This document shows positions 20,731 through 29,847 of a DNA stretch of 64,000 nt, one piece after another. The stretch is taken from positions 62,001-126,000 of the IMG/VR virus record IMGVR_UViG_3300042515_001753, one strand, 5' to 3'. How positions within the stretch are numbered: position 1 is the stretch's first letter; the number at the start of each line of letters is the position of its first letter. This stretch comes from a virus. The position numbers and the translations under genes were made by a program. Under the pieces are notes generated by a model that was given only the letters and a program-made list of their open reading frames with translations, had not been told where the DNA came from and did not search any database.

Positions 20731-21903
20731 TCACAGTTTAGCGACTCTTCCTAAAGTCTGAAGGTATGATGCCATTCTCCCCTCAACTTGTGGTTGTTGG
20801 GACTGAACATCAGTACTTTCGGATAGGGTTTCCGAGTCATCTCTTTGAGTACCAGTTGTTCTGGTTGGGAAATAAGACTCCCTCAGAGTTACCAGTTTCT
20901 CACGATAGTTTGCTTCACTATCAAACTCAACATTTTCGGCAAGAGAAGCGAGTTTGTCCTTCTGAGAAAGTGCAAGACCCTCAGTGACATCTGCAAAAAT
21001 TACATCAGCAACCGACTCTGCTAATCTTCTATTCAGAGCAACATTTCTTTCAATTTGCTCGTTGAGTTTTCCTTCCATTTCATCAAGTTTATCTACCATA
21101 CTCTCGATTACATCATATCTATCTTCAGGGATTGTTACATAATGATCTTCAAAAAGACCCTTCATTCCTTGGAGGAATGATTCGGTCATTTCAGTCTTAA
21201 GACCGTGCTCAACTGCGAGTGCATTTTCAGAAATCCACTCATCAGCAACATACTCAAGGTATGCATCAACACGGTCAACAAGACCTTCTTTAATTACTTG
21301 AATTTCTTCTACAAGAGATTCCTCATAGGATGCTTGAAGTTCTTCTTTGATTTCAGCAACTTTTGAACGAATTGCTGTCTCAAAGATTGTTCTTGCTTTT
21401 TCTTGAAACTCTTCTGAGAGTTCTTCGCCAGCAAGGAGAGCATTAACATCTTCTTCGATGTCAAACTCTTCCTTCATTTCATCTTCTTCGTCCTCGTCCT
21501 CTTCATCCGCATCTTCTTCTTTAGGAGATTTTTTGCCGTTCTTTGACTTTGAACCTTCTTCTTTGTGAGATTCTTCGGCAACTACTTCTTCGTCTTCATC
21601 GACTTCTTCTCCATCAACAAGATCTTCATCTTCTTCCGTCTCTTCCTTTACACCTTTCATAGAATCTGCTGCAGATGCCTTAGCATTCACAACATCTCTA
21701 ACTTGTGCAAGAGTTGTATCCTTGAGTTTTGCCGAATCGTCATCGGGACGATAATTTTCGGGAGTAGGACCACCTAAATCTTCCCAAGAACCCGTTTGAC
21801 CGGGAGTTACAACAGGAGTTGCACTCTTTGAGGGAGTTTCGGCAGGTGTGGCTCCTTTGGTTACTACGTTTTCCATTTCTTGTAAATTTCTACCAACGGA
21901 CAT
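20731..21903 (-). CDS. 22: Prohead scaffolding core protein gp22
   Basis: Main scaffold protein on which the head assembles; it is cut to small peptides by gp21. It has 390 residues, longer than T4 gp22 (269), because of an acidic insert rich in Glu and Asp around residues 85-150. Coiled-coil segments follow (ARTIFETAIRSKVAEIKEELQAS, MVDKLDEMEGKLNEQIERNVALNRRL). Several I/L-x-E sequences could be gp21 cut sites. A TATAAATA late box lies 30 bases before the start. It sits between gp21 and gp23 as in T4. Confidence 0.95.
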   Translation of the reverse strand: MSVGRNLQEMENVVTKGATPAETPSKSATPVVTPGQTGSWEDLGGPTPENYRPDDDSAKLKDTTLAQVRDVVNAKASAADSMKGVKEETEEDEDLVDGEEVDEDEEVVAEESHKEEGSKSKNGKKSPKEEDADEEDEDEEDEMKEEFDIEEDVNALLAGEELSEEFQEKARTIFETAIRSKVAEIKEELQASYEESLVEEIQVIKEGLVDRVDAYLEYVADEWISENALAVEHGLKTEMTESFLQGMKGLFEDHYVTIPEDRYDVIESMVDKLDEMEGKLNEQIERNVALNRRLAESVADVIFADVTEGLALSQKDKLASLAENVEFDSEANYREKLVTLRESYFPTRTTGTQRDDSETLSESTDVQSQQPQVEGRMASYLQTLGRVAKL

Positions 21904-21932
21904 TTTTTTAGATCTGTGTTATAATCTATATT

Positions 21933-21940
21933 TATTTATA
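21933..21940 (-). promoter_or_regulatory. Late promoter for gp22-gp23
   Basis: TATAAATA on the minus strand in the 39-base gap between gp21 and gp22, 30 bases upstream of the gp22 start. Confidence 0.8.
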
Positions 21941-21942
21941 AA

Positions 21943-22593
21943 TTAAAGATTTCCTAAGAAATCTTGGAACAATTGAACCTTATGCTCCTGAAGAGTTTTT
22001 TCATCTACAAGAGTATTAATTCTGCTTTTTGTTTGTTCTGCGAGTCTTTCACGAAGAATACCTCCTTCCCAAACCCACTCCTTACCTTCCATAATTCCCT
22101 GAACAAAAGCGTCGGGAGCAGAAGGATCGGCAACAATATCAGCAGCAGTTGCGAGCATAAAATCTTCACCAACAATTTTATGACCTTCATTAGTTAGTTT
22201 AAGTGAACCGACACCACGAGAAGAAACACCCAGGCAAACGCCTTCACCGATAAGAGATTTTGCAATCTTACCCATAGGAGTTTCAAGAAGTTGTGCCTTA
22301 CCAATAAAATTGCATCCTTTTTGTTCTAAGGAAACAATTTTATGAGAAACACGGTCAAGATTGACGGTAGGTCCATCGGGATGACCAAGTTCTCCAAGAG
22401 CACGACCCTTTGCAACGAAAGATTCATTATATCTCGCTACCTCACGGGCAAGAGTTTGCATAGGATACATTCTACCATTACGGTTACAAATGTCACCTTG
22501 AAGGAAAACTCCCTCAATATACATTTTCTTTTCAGCACCTTTACCTTCGGTGATAAACTTAACTTGTGAGACTTCTTCTGTGATGAGTTTCAT
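21943..22593 (-). CDS. 21: Prohead maturation protease gp21
   Basis: Serine protease of the herpesvirus-assemblin type that trims head and internal proteins after I/L-x-E. It has 216 residues (T4 has 212). The N-terminus KMYIEGVFLQGDICNRNGRMYP is typical. Catalytic His is in GELGHPDGP (H71) and Ser in LGVSSRGVGS (124-125). It follows the 175-residue protein with a 2-base gap and precedes gp22. Proteins in this window with capsid-targeting starts (9081-9641, 31848-32162) are likely substrates. Confidence 0.96.
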   Translation of the reverse strand: MKLITEEVSQVKFITEGKGAEKKMYIEGVFLQGDICNRNGRMYPMQTLAREVARYNESFVAKGRALGELGHPDGPTVNLDRVSHKIVSLEQKGCNFIGKAQLLETPMGKIAKSLIGEGVCLGVSSRGVGSLKLTNEGHKIVGEDFMLATAADIVADPSAPDAFVQGIMEGKEWVWEGGILRERLAEQTKSRINTLVDEKTLQEHKVQLFQDFLGNL

Positions 22594-22595
22594 TT

Positions 22596-23123
22596 TTATT
22601 CGGTGACTAACTGAACGATTTCTGTGATACTAACATCTTGAGCACCTGATGCGGCAAGAGCACTTACCTTTACGCTTCTTGCAAGATTTGCATTAGTTAC
22701 GGTAATTACTCCAACAATAGATGAACTATTATGTGAGATTGTCACAGAACCATCTGTTATTGCAGTAATTAATTTATGCTCTGTATTAATTCCTGCTGGT
22801 TGTGCATTTTGAATGGTGACATAATCACCAAGTAAAAATGGATTTGATGCATTTTCATCAAATGAAATAACAGTTGATGCTCCTGTGGTAATTCCTGCGA
22901 TTCTTTGTCTTGCAATTCTTTCCTTCAATACTTCATTACCATAGGGACTAATTTGGAAAGAATTGATGGTGGAAACCGGATCTGAACCAGTCTCAACATA
23001 CACCGATGTTAATCCGGTAGATACTCTTATATATCCACTTTTAAGAGCAATAGGATTGCTAGTAGTGGCCGTAGATACATTGGCAGTTATTCTATTTACA
23101 TTTTGTACAACCTTAATTGCCAT
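22596..23123 (-). CDS. Conserved structural-type protein between gp67 and gp21
   Basis: 175 residues, function unknown. It begins MAIKVVQNVNRITANVS, has beta-rich, Thr/Ser/Val-rich sequence (GASTVISFDENASNPFLLGDYV, DGSVTISHNSSSIVGVITV) and ends QDVSITEIVQLVTE. It occupies the place of T4 gene 68 but does not resemble that short helical core protein. The start overlaps the stop of the gp67-like gene (TAATG). The place in the head operon suggests a minor capsid or neck component; this is inference. Confidence 0.75.
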   Translation of the reverse strand: MAIKVVQNVNRITANVSTATTSNPIALKSGYIRVSTGLTSVYVETGSDPVSTINSFQISPYGNEVLKERIARQRIAGITTGASTVISFDENASNPFLLGDYVTIQNAQPAGINTEHKLITAITDGSVTISHNSSSIVGVITVTNANLARSVKVSALAASGAQDVSITEIVQLVTE

Positions 23124-23290
23124 TACTCTTGGTCCTCTGTATTGTCTTTGTCACCAAACATCGATGCCGCAACATAAGGTCGGGCAGAATCAACTCTGTC
23201 CGATGCTTTTGCGTATAATATCTCTTTAATTCTGTCGGATACATCAGATGCTGAACCATCTGTTGCAATCAAATCGATAAGTTCTTCCAT
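23123..23290 (-). CDS. 67: Small prohead core protein, gp67-like
   Basis: 55 residues starting MEELIDLIATDGSASDVSDR, then KDILYAKASDRVDSARPYV and ending in an acidic GDKDNTEDQE. Its place directly after the portal gene gp20 and before gp21 is that of T4 gene 67, whose product is a short acidic prohead core protein. In other T4-like cyanophages this spot is annotated gp67. A TATAAATA late box lies 24 bases upstream, and its stop overlaps the next start (TAATG). Sequence similarity to T4 gp67 is weak at this length, so the call rests on synteny. Confidence 0.65.
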   Translation of the reverse strand: MEELIDLIATDGSASDVSDRIKEILYAKASDRVDSARPYVAASMFGDKDNTEDQE

Positions 23291-23314
23291 AAAAACAATT
23301 TATTATTATAAGAT

Positions 23315-23322
23315 TATTTATA
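23315..23322 (-). promoter_or_regulatory. Late promoter for gp67-gp21
   Basis: TATAAATA on the minus strand overlapping the gp20 stop, 24 bases before the gp67-like start. Confidence 0.75.
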
Positions 23323-24982
23323 TCTTGCCACCTTTAGGCTCTGGGGGAGGTTCCGGAGCAACCGCTTCTTGTGGAACTTCTTCTGGAACTCCTTCTGCTG
23401 GTGGAACTTCACCACCTTCTGGAATTGGATTGCCCATTTCATCAACAGCAGCATTAGGATCTGGAAGAATACCCTTTTCAATTTCATCATCAATTTGTTC
23501 ATCAATTTCAATAATTTCCGAATCAGTTTGGTGAAGAATCTTTTTGCGGACATATTCAGTTGAGAAGTATTTTCCAATATAGGGTTCCATCGTTGTAACA
23601 AGAGTTAAACGATTTGTGAGTAATTCTGCTTCTTTTAGTTCTGCAAAATGGTTGTCATATAAGAAATCATACTGAATATGATCGCTCATTGTTTCCCAAT
23701 CTTCTGGAGTTACTATGTTCTTTAACAGAAGTTGAGTACGAAGCATATCATTAAACATATTTGCAAAACGCTTTCTTAGGCGCCCGACAAACTTAGAAAA
23801 CTTAAGTTCGTCTCTTAGAATTTCTGATGAACGCCCCAGATTGAATCCATCACCACCACCAGCAATTCTTGATTCTGGAACTCCAAGTGCCCTATAAAGT
23901 TTTTTCTGGAAATATTCAATATCTGAAAGTTCGCCAAGATTTTGACCACCGGGTAGAGTTGTGATTTCAGTACCTCTACCGCCTTCTCTTCTTGGAAGCC
24001 AGAAATCCTCAAGCATACTCATATACTTGCGATCATCACGAACTTCACCAGTCTGTGCATCATAAACTAATTTATTGCGGTAACGACTCATCACCTCCTT
24101 GAGGTATTGCTCTGCTTTTACCTTTGGAAGATTGCCAACATCAATATAAAAAATACGACGCTCTGGTGCTCTGGATAATCTATAAATCACAAGAGAATCT
24201 TCAATCATTCTAAGTTGATTGAGTGCCTTGATTGCTTTATGAAGATATGAAAGGACGGTGCCCTTATTTCTATCGATTAATCCAGAAGTGCAATAAGTGA
24301 TGGAATCTCTAGCAATTTTTACCGCACCTTTAGCGGAAGACCCAAGCATACCAGATGGATAGTTTGTTGTTGGGGTGTAGATAAAATATTCTTCAATTTC
24401 CGGATATGTAACCTGATTTACGTTAAAATTAGTAAGTGCCGATAGATTTGGTCCAGCATTATTACTCGTCTTTTTTTCTTGACGAACGTGCTTCATCTTC
24501 ATAGGATCAATATATCTCAATTCCTGAATTCCATCTTCAGGTTTTTTAACATCAATAACTTTGAGATAAAATAATCTACCGTCAATATACCAATTTCTAA
24601 AAATTTCATGAGACTTCTTATCGAAGTCCATAATTTCTTTAATATATTTAAATTCGTCTCTTATAATTTTCTTGAGTTTATCACTTGCATTTAAGTTTGT
24701 TAATTCAATTTCTACTGGAGAATCGTATAAGTCACTTACAATCGCCTCATTCACAACATCCTCAATCGCTCCATCACATTCTGGGTGAAGAGACATCTCA
24801 CGATATCTTCTAATTAGATCATATTCAGTTCTATAAACACCTTCAATATCAATAGTTTGCCCATAAAAACCCGATTGAATATAATAATCAACCCCGTCCT
24901 CATTATTAGGAGGAACGGGGGAGACTATAGACTTGGATTTTTTTTCATTATCCTCAATTGAAAAACCAAAAAGTTTCGCCAT
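23318..24982 (-). CDS. 20: Portal vertex protein gp20
   Basis: Dodecameric portal through which DNA is packaged and on which the head is nucleated. It has 554 residues (T4 has 524). Family blocks include YRTEYDLIRRYREMSLHPECDGAIEDVVNEAIV, LYDSPVEIELTNLNASDKLKKIIRDEF, the GLIDRNKGTVLSYLHKAIKALNQLRMIEDSLVIYRLSRAPERRIFYIDVGNLPK core, and MLEDFWLPRREGGRGTEITTLPGG. The C-terminal 50 residues are a Pro/Glu-rich tail (EGVPEEVPQEA). An ACTAAATA late-type box lies 29 bases upstream. Confidence 0.97.
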   Translation of the reverse strand: MAKLFGFSIEDNEKKSKSIVSPVPPNNEDGVDYYIQSGFYGQTIDIEGVYRTEYDLIRRYREMSLHPECDGAIEDVVNEAIVSDLYDSPVEIELTNLNASDKLKKIIRDEFKYIKEIMDFDKKSHEIFRNWYIDGRLFYLKVIDVKKPEDGIQELRYIDPMKMKHVRQEKKTSNNAGPNLSALTNFNVNQVTYPEIEEYFIYTPTTNYPSGMLGSSAKGAVKIARDSITYCTSGLIDRNKGTVLSYLHKAIKALNQLRMIEDSLVIYRLSRAPERRIFYIDVGNLPKVKAEQYLKEVMSRYRNKLVYDAQTGEVRDDRKYMSMLEDFWLPRREGGRGTEITTLPGGQNLGELSDIEYFQKKLYRALGVPESRIAGGGDGFNLGRSSEILRDELKFSKFVGRLRKRFANMFNDMLRTQLLLKNIVTPEDWETMSDHIQYDFLYDNHFAELKEAELLTNRLTLVTTMEPYIGKYFSTEYVRKKILHQTDSEIIEIDEQIDDEIEKGILPDPNAAVDEMGNPIPEGGEVPPAEGVPEEVPQEAVAPEPPPEPKGGKI

Positions 24983-25011
24983 CTTATAAAGTATGCTTAC
25001 CTGTTATAGTT

Positions 25012-25019
25012 TATTTAGT
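25012..25019 (-). promoter_or_regulatory. Late-promoter variant before gp20
   Basis: ACTAAATA on the minus strand, 29 bases upstream of gp20, overlapping the gp19 stop region. Confidence 0.5.
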
Positions 25020-25605
25020 TGATATCTTCGCCACCCGCAGCAGGAGAATTACCCCTGACTGCTTCCCACCAGAGAACTTGCATTTCTACAGTAAATTCCT
25101 GAATGGCATCAGTTTCATATGCCAAATTGATTGGGCTGATATTTGTTGGGAACAAATCATAAAAATGATATGCTCTTAGAGTTGAACCATCACGATCTAA
25201 ATGATAAACAAATGCATCTGCCTGATATAGTGCAGGATCGGTGACTCCGGTGTTATCAGAAACACGGTTGATTACATTCATCCAGTTTTCAAATGCCGAA
25301 CGAATGGCAAAATCAGTATCGTTAATAACGGTAATCGTCCAAGTCTCAAAGGTACGGTCTCCTGCCAGTTTTAGAGTTCTTCCTCTAAAGGCAACTTCTA
25401 ATGGAGTTACCGTTGATCCTGGAAGTGCTGCAGTTTTGACTAAAAATCTTGATTTGTCAAGAACATTAGTGTCAGCGGGAGCAGCATCTGGGAATGAAAG
25501 AACAACCTCAAAGAGGTTACTTCTAGCACCACCACCAGACAACTTACTCTTGAAGTCTGTAATCTTCCTTAAAGGAGGTGGATTTAATTGATTTCTGGTT
25601 GCCAT
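25015..25605 (-). CDS. 19: Tail tube protein gp19
   Basis: Inner tail tube subunit, 196 residues (T4 has 163). The T4-like signatures are LEVAFRGRTLKLAGDRTFETW, TITVINDTDFAIRSAFENWMN, and YHFYDLFPTNISPINLAYETDAIQEFTVEMQVLWWE. The first 25 residues (PPPLRKITDFKSKL) are an extension absent in T4. The ribosome site is AGAGG. It directly follows the sheath gene gp18 with a 19-base gap. A paralogue with the same fold pattern is at 18694-19248. Confidence 0.95.
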   Translation of the reverse strand: MATRNQLNPPPLRKITDFKSKLSGGGARSNLFEVVLSFPDAAPADTNVLDKSRFLVKTAALPGSTVTPLEVAFRGRTLKLAGDRTFETWTITVINDTDFAIRSAFENWMNVINRVSDNTGVTDPALYQADAFVYHLDRDGSTLRAYHFYDLFPTNISPINLAYETDAIQEFTVEMQVLWWEAVRGNSPAAGGEDIN

Positions 25606-25624
25606 AGTTTTTAACCTCTGTTAA

Positions 25625-28060
25625 TTAAAAGTTGCCGATTACTTCTTCAAAATCAACACCAGTCTTGGTGGCAATAAAGGTAAGACCGATGAAGTTAATC
25701 GATCTTGCTGGTTTAATGTAGATGTCTGCTCTAAACTCATTAGCATCAATAACTGCTGCTGTGTTATTGGTTTCATCAGCAATTACGACATAATCAAAGA
25801 TACCTCTCTTTGCCTGAACATCACGCAAGAATGGTTCAATAGTATTTACAAAATTAGTTCTTGTAATTTCATCGTTAAACTCAAACAGTACATCTTTAGC
25901 GGCACGAGAAATAGCATCCTCAAGATAGATGAAGAGTCTGCGAACATTAATACGATCAAATGCCGATGTTCTTCCTAATCCGGTCTTATCACCGAACAGA
26001 ATAATACCCGCTCCCGGTGAGAAGATGATTGGATTGATTCTGTTAGTATAAAGACGATCTCTCTGAGACTTATTTGGCGTATAAGCAAGTTTGACGGCAT
26101 TTAAGATAGCACCTCTTGCGGTTCCTGCTGGAGAATACCAAGGGAAGTAATTAATGTCATTACGAGCACACAGACCAGCGATATCACCATTTAGGGGGGC
26201 ATATCTGTAAGTATTTGCAAATCTGTCGTACATATACTTGTACCCAGAATCAAATACTGCATAAGAAGAAGATGCTATAGGTGAGAAGAAACTAATTACA
26301 TTTCTGGTAATATCTTCTGGCGCTCTAACAGTAATGTCTCCTTCTGCTGGATTGTCTGCAAGAGCGGCACCTCTATATGGAGTAATAAAGGCAACTGCAT
26401 CCTTTCTAAGTTCGGCAACCGAGATGAGTTTATTTGCCAGTTCTTGTGCGGTTTCCTTTGCATAACCTGCAGATCCCATCAATAAGAAATCTACTTTGAT
26501 TTCTTCTGTGTTCTCAAATAAATCATATCCATCCTTAAGTTCTGCCAGAGTTGCAGTAAGAGCACCAGCAGTATTAAGATTGGTTCCGCCATCATAGTTA
26601 AGACCACCCGCTAATGTGTAGGTATTAGAACCTGCGGCACCAAAAATAACATTTTCTGCGGGTTGGTCCCATCCATTATCGGTTGTTAGGTCAAATTGAT
26701 TCGGATCATATCCTGTTGTGGTAAGTCCGGCAGGAGCACCGCCAGCAAAGATATTTGCAGAACCTGCGGCAATATACTTTCTCCAATAAGAAGTACTTCC
26801 GGCAGAAAACTCGGCATCAGTTGCCTTAGAAAGACCTAAGTGCTTCTCAAGAATTGTTCCGGCATTACCAGTAATAGTTCCTAACTCATCAATAAGTACA
26901 ACATGAACTTCATCAAATCTAGATCCTCTTGGTTCTGCAAATGCCGAAGTTCCGGGAGACTGTGCTATATTATTCCACTGGATTGTGGTTTTGATTTTAT
27001 CAAGGTTGATGTATTGTTGACTGAACCAATCAACTTCGCTGGTATAAGCAGCACTTCCTAGTGTATTTCCTGAACTATATGTTACGATACCAACACTTCC
27101 AGTTTCGGTAAAACAGTAAGTTCCATCTTGCTGATAATCAACAGGAGTTTCTGTATTTCCGGATGATACACGACTTAAAATCTTAACCGCAACTGAACCT
27201 GCACCAACCTCAGTAATAATTCCTTTTAGATAAGAACCGGTTAATGATACTGAACTTCCAGAAGAAGTATCGGTCTTTCCTGTAAGAGATTGAGTTACGC
27301 CATAACCAACTTGAATTGTGGTTCCGGTTGTTGTGGATGTGTAACTTCCAAAAGAAAGTTCTACATTAGTGAGAGAAATGCTATTTAATGATGCGGGACT
27401 AATGAATACTGTTCCGACTCCAATTGCGGTTACAGTTGTTCCGGACCCTATAATTCCAGTTTCTACTTTTAGAGTTTGCCCAACTGCAATACCGGTTGTT
27501 GTAATACCAGTAACAGATGTGGTGGTGATCCCAATATCCCCATCAGATGCTGTTGCAACTCCAACAAAAGTAGTATTTGTTACTGAAGTTGTAGATATAC
27601 CGCTTAAAATTTGGTCTGCCTTGGAATCAATAATTGCTACTTTAATTCCGTTTGCCCAAGAACCAGGATTTCTTGCTGCTACAGTAACACCAGTAATGGT
27701 ATTTTCATCATATCCAAGTTCTTCATAATTATCCAAACTCTTAATCTTAACGCTACTTGCAGTTCCAACAAAGGCATTTTTGGTGTTGGTGTCATCTGCT
27801 CTGACTACCTGTAATGAACCACCATAAGAAAGATAGGATGAGGCAACCATCCAACTTTCATAGTGCTTATCTGTGGAATAAGGTTCACCAAAAGTATTCA
27901 GTAGATCATTTTCATTCTCTACTAATGTTGGCGAATCTACAGGTCCTTTTGCGAATGGTGCAACAATTGCTCCTACTTTATTAGAAGCTGGTTGAACTCT
28001 ACCAGAGGTTAAGTCAACTTCCCTTACTACAATTCCAGGAGATGCTAAATTTAGCGGCAT
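25625..28060 (-). CDS. 18: Tail sheath protein gp18
   Basis: Contractile sheath subunit, 811 residues against 659 in T4. The N-terminus MPLNLASPGIVVREVDLTSGRV and the conserved C-terminal half (NPIIFSPGAGIILFGDKTGLG, NVRRLFIYLEDAISRAAKDVLFEFNDEITRTNFVNTIEPFLRDVQAKRGI) are clear. The extra length is a Thr/Gly/Val-rich insert around residues 150-300 with short repeats such as GITTTSVTGITTTG, probably a surface domain of the sheath. A TATAAATA late box lies 34 bases before the start. It follows gp17 as in T4. Confidence 0.97.
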   Translation of the reverse strand: MPLNLASPGIVVREVDLTSGRVQPASNKVGAIVAPFAKGPVDSPTLVENENDLLNTFGEPYSTDKHYESWMVASSYLSYGGSLQVVRADDTNTKNAFVGTASSVKIKSLDNYEELGYDENTITGVTVAARNPGSWANGIKVAIIDSKADQILSGISTTSVTNTTFVGVATASDGDIGITTTSVTGITTTGIAVGQTLKVETGIIGSGTTVTAIGVGTVFISPASLNSISLTNVELSFGSYTSTTTGTTIQVGYGVTQSLTGKTDTSSGSSVSLTGSYLKGIITEVGAGSVAVKILSRVSSGNTETPVDYQQDGTYCFTETGSVGIVTYSSGNTLGSAAYTSEVDWFSQQYINLDKIKTTIQWNNIAQSPGTSAFAEPRGSRFDEVHVVLIDELGTITGNAGTILEKHLGLSKATDAEFSAGSTSYWRKYIAAGSANIFAGGAPAGLTTTGYDPNQFDLTTDNGWDQPAENVIFGAAGSNTYTLAGGLNYDGGTNLNTAGALTATLAELKDGYDLFENTEEIKVDFLLMGSAGYAKETAQELANKLISVAELRKDAVAFITPYRGAALADNPAEGDITVRAPEDITRNVISFFSPIASSSYAVFDSGYKYMYDRFANTYRYAPLNGDIAGLCARNDINYFPWYSPAGTARGAILNAVKLAYTPNKSQRDRLYTNRINPIIFSPGAGIILFGDKTGLGRTSAFDRINVRRLFIYLEDAISRAAKDVLFEFNDEITRTNFVNTIEPFLRDVQAKRGIFDYVVIADETNNTAAVIDANEFRADIYIKPARSINFIGLTFIATKTGVDFEEVIGNF

Positions 28061-28094
28061 CTTTATTCTCCGTTATCCCGAATTATTCTAAAAG

Positions 28095-28102
28095 TATTTA
28101 TA
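28095..28102 (-). promoter_or_regulatory. Late promoter for gp18-gp19
   Basis: TATAAATA on the minus strand in the 63-base gap between gp17 and gp18, 34 bases upstream of gp18. Confidence 0.8.
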
Positions 28103-28123
28103 ATTTCCTTCCCTTTCAATAAC

Positions 28124-29845
28124 TTATCCATAATCCCACATATAAGACCGGTCACCATATTCATCTACACTCCAAATTTCTTGTTCCTGTATTCCGTTCT
28201 CTGAGGTGGCATTCATCCATCGGTCTCCGGTTTCTTGCTCTACAAATACTTCCATATCTTCTAACCCATCCGAAATAAATCCGAATGGTGCCATATCTTG
28301 ATCAATTTGGTTTTTTTGTTCCTCATATATTCTTTTACGAATATCATTATCCGTCATCTCCTTAAAATAGTCCTGAGCCACTAACCAGGAAAAAATGACA
28401 AGACACATTACCAAGTCGTCATTACAACCTTCTTCTGCTTCAAATGAATTATGTTTTTGGGCAAATGTGGTAAGTTCACTAATGATATCATAGTCACTAA
28501 TGAATAGTTTGTCATCTTCAATCAGTAGTTTTAAGTTGGAGCAACCTAATTTTTTAACTGCTGCAGTTGTTCTAACTCCAAGTTGAGATTTTTTACCACT
28601 AAATCCAGACCCAACTAATTGCCCTGCCCTACCTCTCATAGAGCACATTAGAATATTATCATATTCCAAATCATAGTGAAGAATATTGGCAACCTGATCT
28701 CCAATATCATTTACTTCTACAAGTAACCAGGCATTATCATATCCTCTTGCCACCTCATTAATGATACTGGGAAACAGCATCGGTTTAATTTCATTATTTT
28801 TGTATTTTGCGACCACCTTATAGGGAAAGTTTGTAATGTCAAAAACCACGAATGCCGAATAGTCGTTTCCTATTCCACGAGCAACATCAACCGTAATTAA
28901 ATAACTGTGGTCTTCTATTGGATTTTCATAAACATCAAGACCTTTGCTTCTTTTTATTGGGTCATCATAGACTAATATTTTCAGTTTGCTTGGATTGATA
29001 AGTGTTCCTACCGACCCCAGAAACTCACAAAGATGCTCTGCCCTAAACTGTTCTTCGCTAGTATTAGCAATTGTCTGTGCTTTCCATTCCTCATCTCTTC
29101 CCGGAACTTCGGACCAGTGGACCTCTGTTGCCACAAATGAGTTCTTACCACGCTCTGCATCGTGCCACATACGGTAGAAATGATTCATACCTTTGGGTGT
29201 GGATACTACAATAACCTTGGTGGACTTACCAGATGAAATTGTCGGATATACAGATGCAAAGAAATCGTCGGCAATATGATTTGGAACGAATGCAAATTCG
29301 TCCAAGAAAATAATATTAAAACTCATTCCCCGAACAGCAGATGCAGAAGTTGATGCCGCAATAATTTTTGACCCATTTTCCAATTCTAATGAACCTTTAT
29401 TCCAAGATACAATTCCTTGTTGCATCCATTTTGGAAGATTCTCATAAGATAATTGTAGTCTACTTAAGATTTCTCTTGATGTTGATGCCTTGTTTGCCAG
29501 AATACCCACATTTACGTTGTCATTAAAAACAATATAATGCAATAAGTATGATACTACCGTTGTCGTTTTGCCAACTTGGCGTGGCATCTTCGCTATGTTA
29601 AATCTGTTCTTATGAAAGTTGCTGACCAATCTCTCCTGAAAGGGCCACATATTAAACTTAACAAGACCATCATCAACATTAACAATCTTGATGTATTTCT
29701 TGGCAAAATAAACAGGGTCTTCCTTACAAGTTAAGAACTCAATAATTTGTTCTTCAGTAAATTGTATTGGAGTATTTGCTCTCTTTAGATTTGGATTGGA
29801 GAGATATGCGTCCCCTATCTTTAGTTGAATGTCTTGAATATCCAT
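28124..29845 (-). CDS. 17: Terminase large subunit gp17
   Basis: DNA packaging motor and nuclease, 573 residues (T4 has 610). ATPase: Walker A MPRQVGKTT (87-95), Walker B IIFLDEFAF (178-186), coupling motif STPKGMNHFY. Nuclease: first Asp in TVDVARGIGNDYSAF (D320), VEVNDIG, and a final acidic NDDLVMCLVIFSW, the RNase H-like set. Two bases separate it from the structural gene upstream. Its small partner gp16 is encoded four genes upstream, so three extra genes split the usual 16-17 pair. Confidence 0.97.
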   Translation of the reverse strand: MDIQDIQLKIGDAYLSNPNLKRANTPIQFTEEQIIEFLTCKEDPVYFAKKYIKIVNVDDGLVKFNMWPFQERLVSNFHKNRFNIAKMPRQVGKTTTVVSYLLHYIVFNDNVNVGILANKASTSREILSRLQLSYENLPKWMQQGIVSWNKGSLELENGSKIIAASTSASAVRGMSFNIIFLDEFAFVPNHIADDFFASVYPTISSGKSTKVIVVSTPKGMNHFYRMWHDAERGKNSFVATEVHWSEVPGRDEEWKAQTIANTSEEQFRAEHLCEFLGSVGTLINPSKLKILVYDDPIKRSKGLDVYENPIEDHSYLITVDVARGIGNDYSAFVVFDITNFPYKVVAKYKNNEIKPMLFPSIINEVARGYDNAWLLVEVNDIGDQVANILHYDLEYDNILMCSMRGRAGQLVGSGFSGKKSQLGVRTTAAVKKLGCSNLKLLIEDDKLFISDYDIISELTTFAQKHNSFEAEEGCNDDLVMCLVIFSWLVAQDYFKEMTDNDIRKRIYEEQKNQIDQDMAPFGFISDGLEDMEVFVEQETGDRWMNATSENGIQEQEIWSVDEYGDRSYMWDYG

Positions 29846-29847
29846 AA

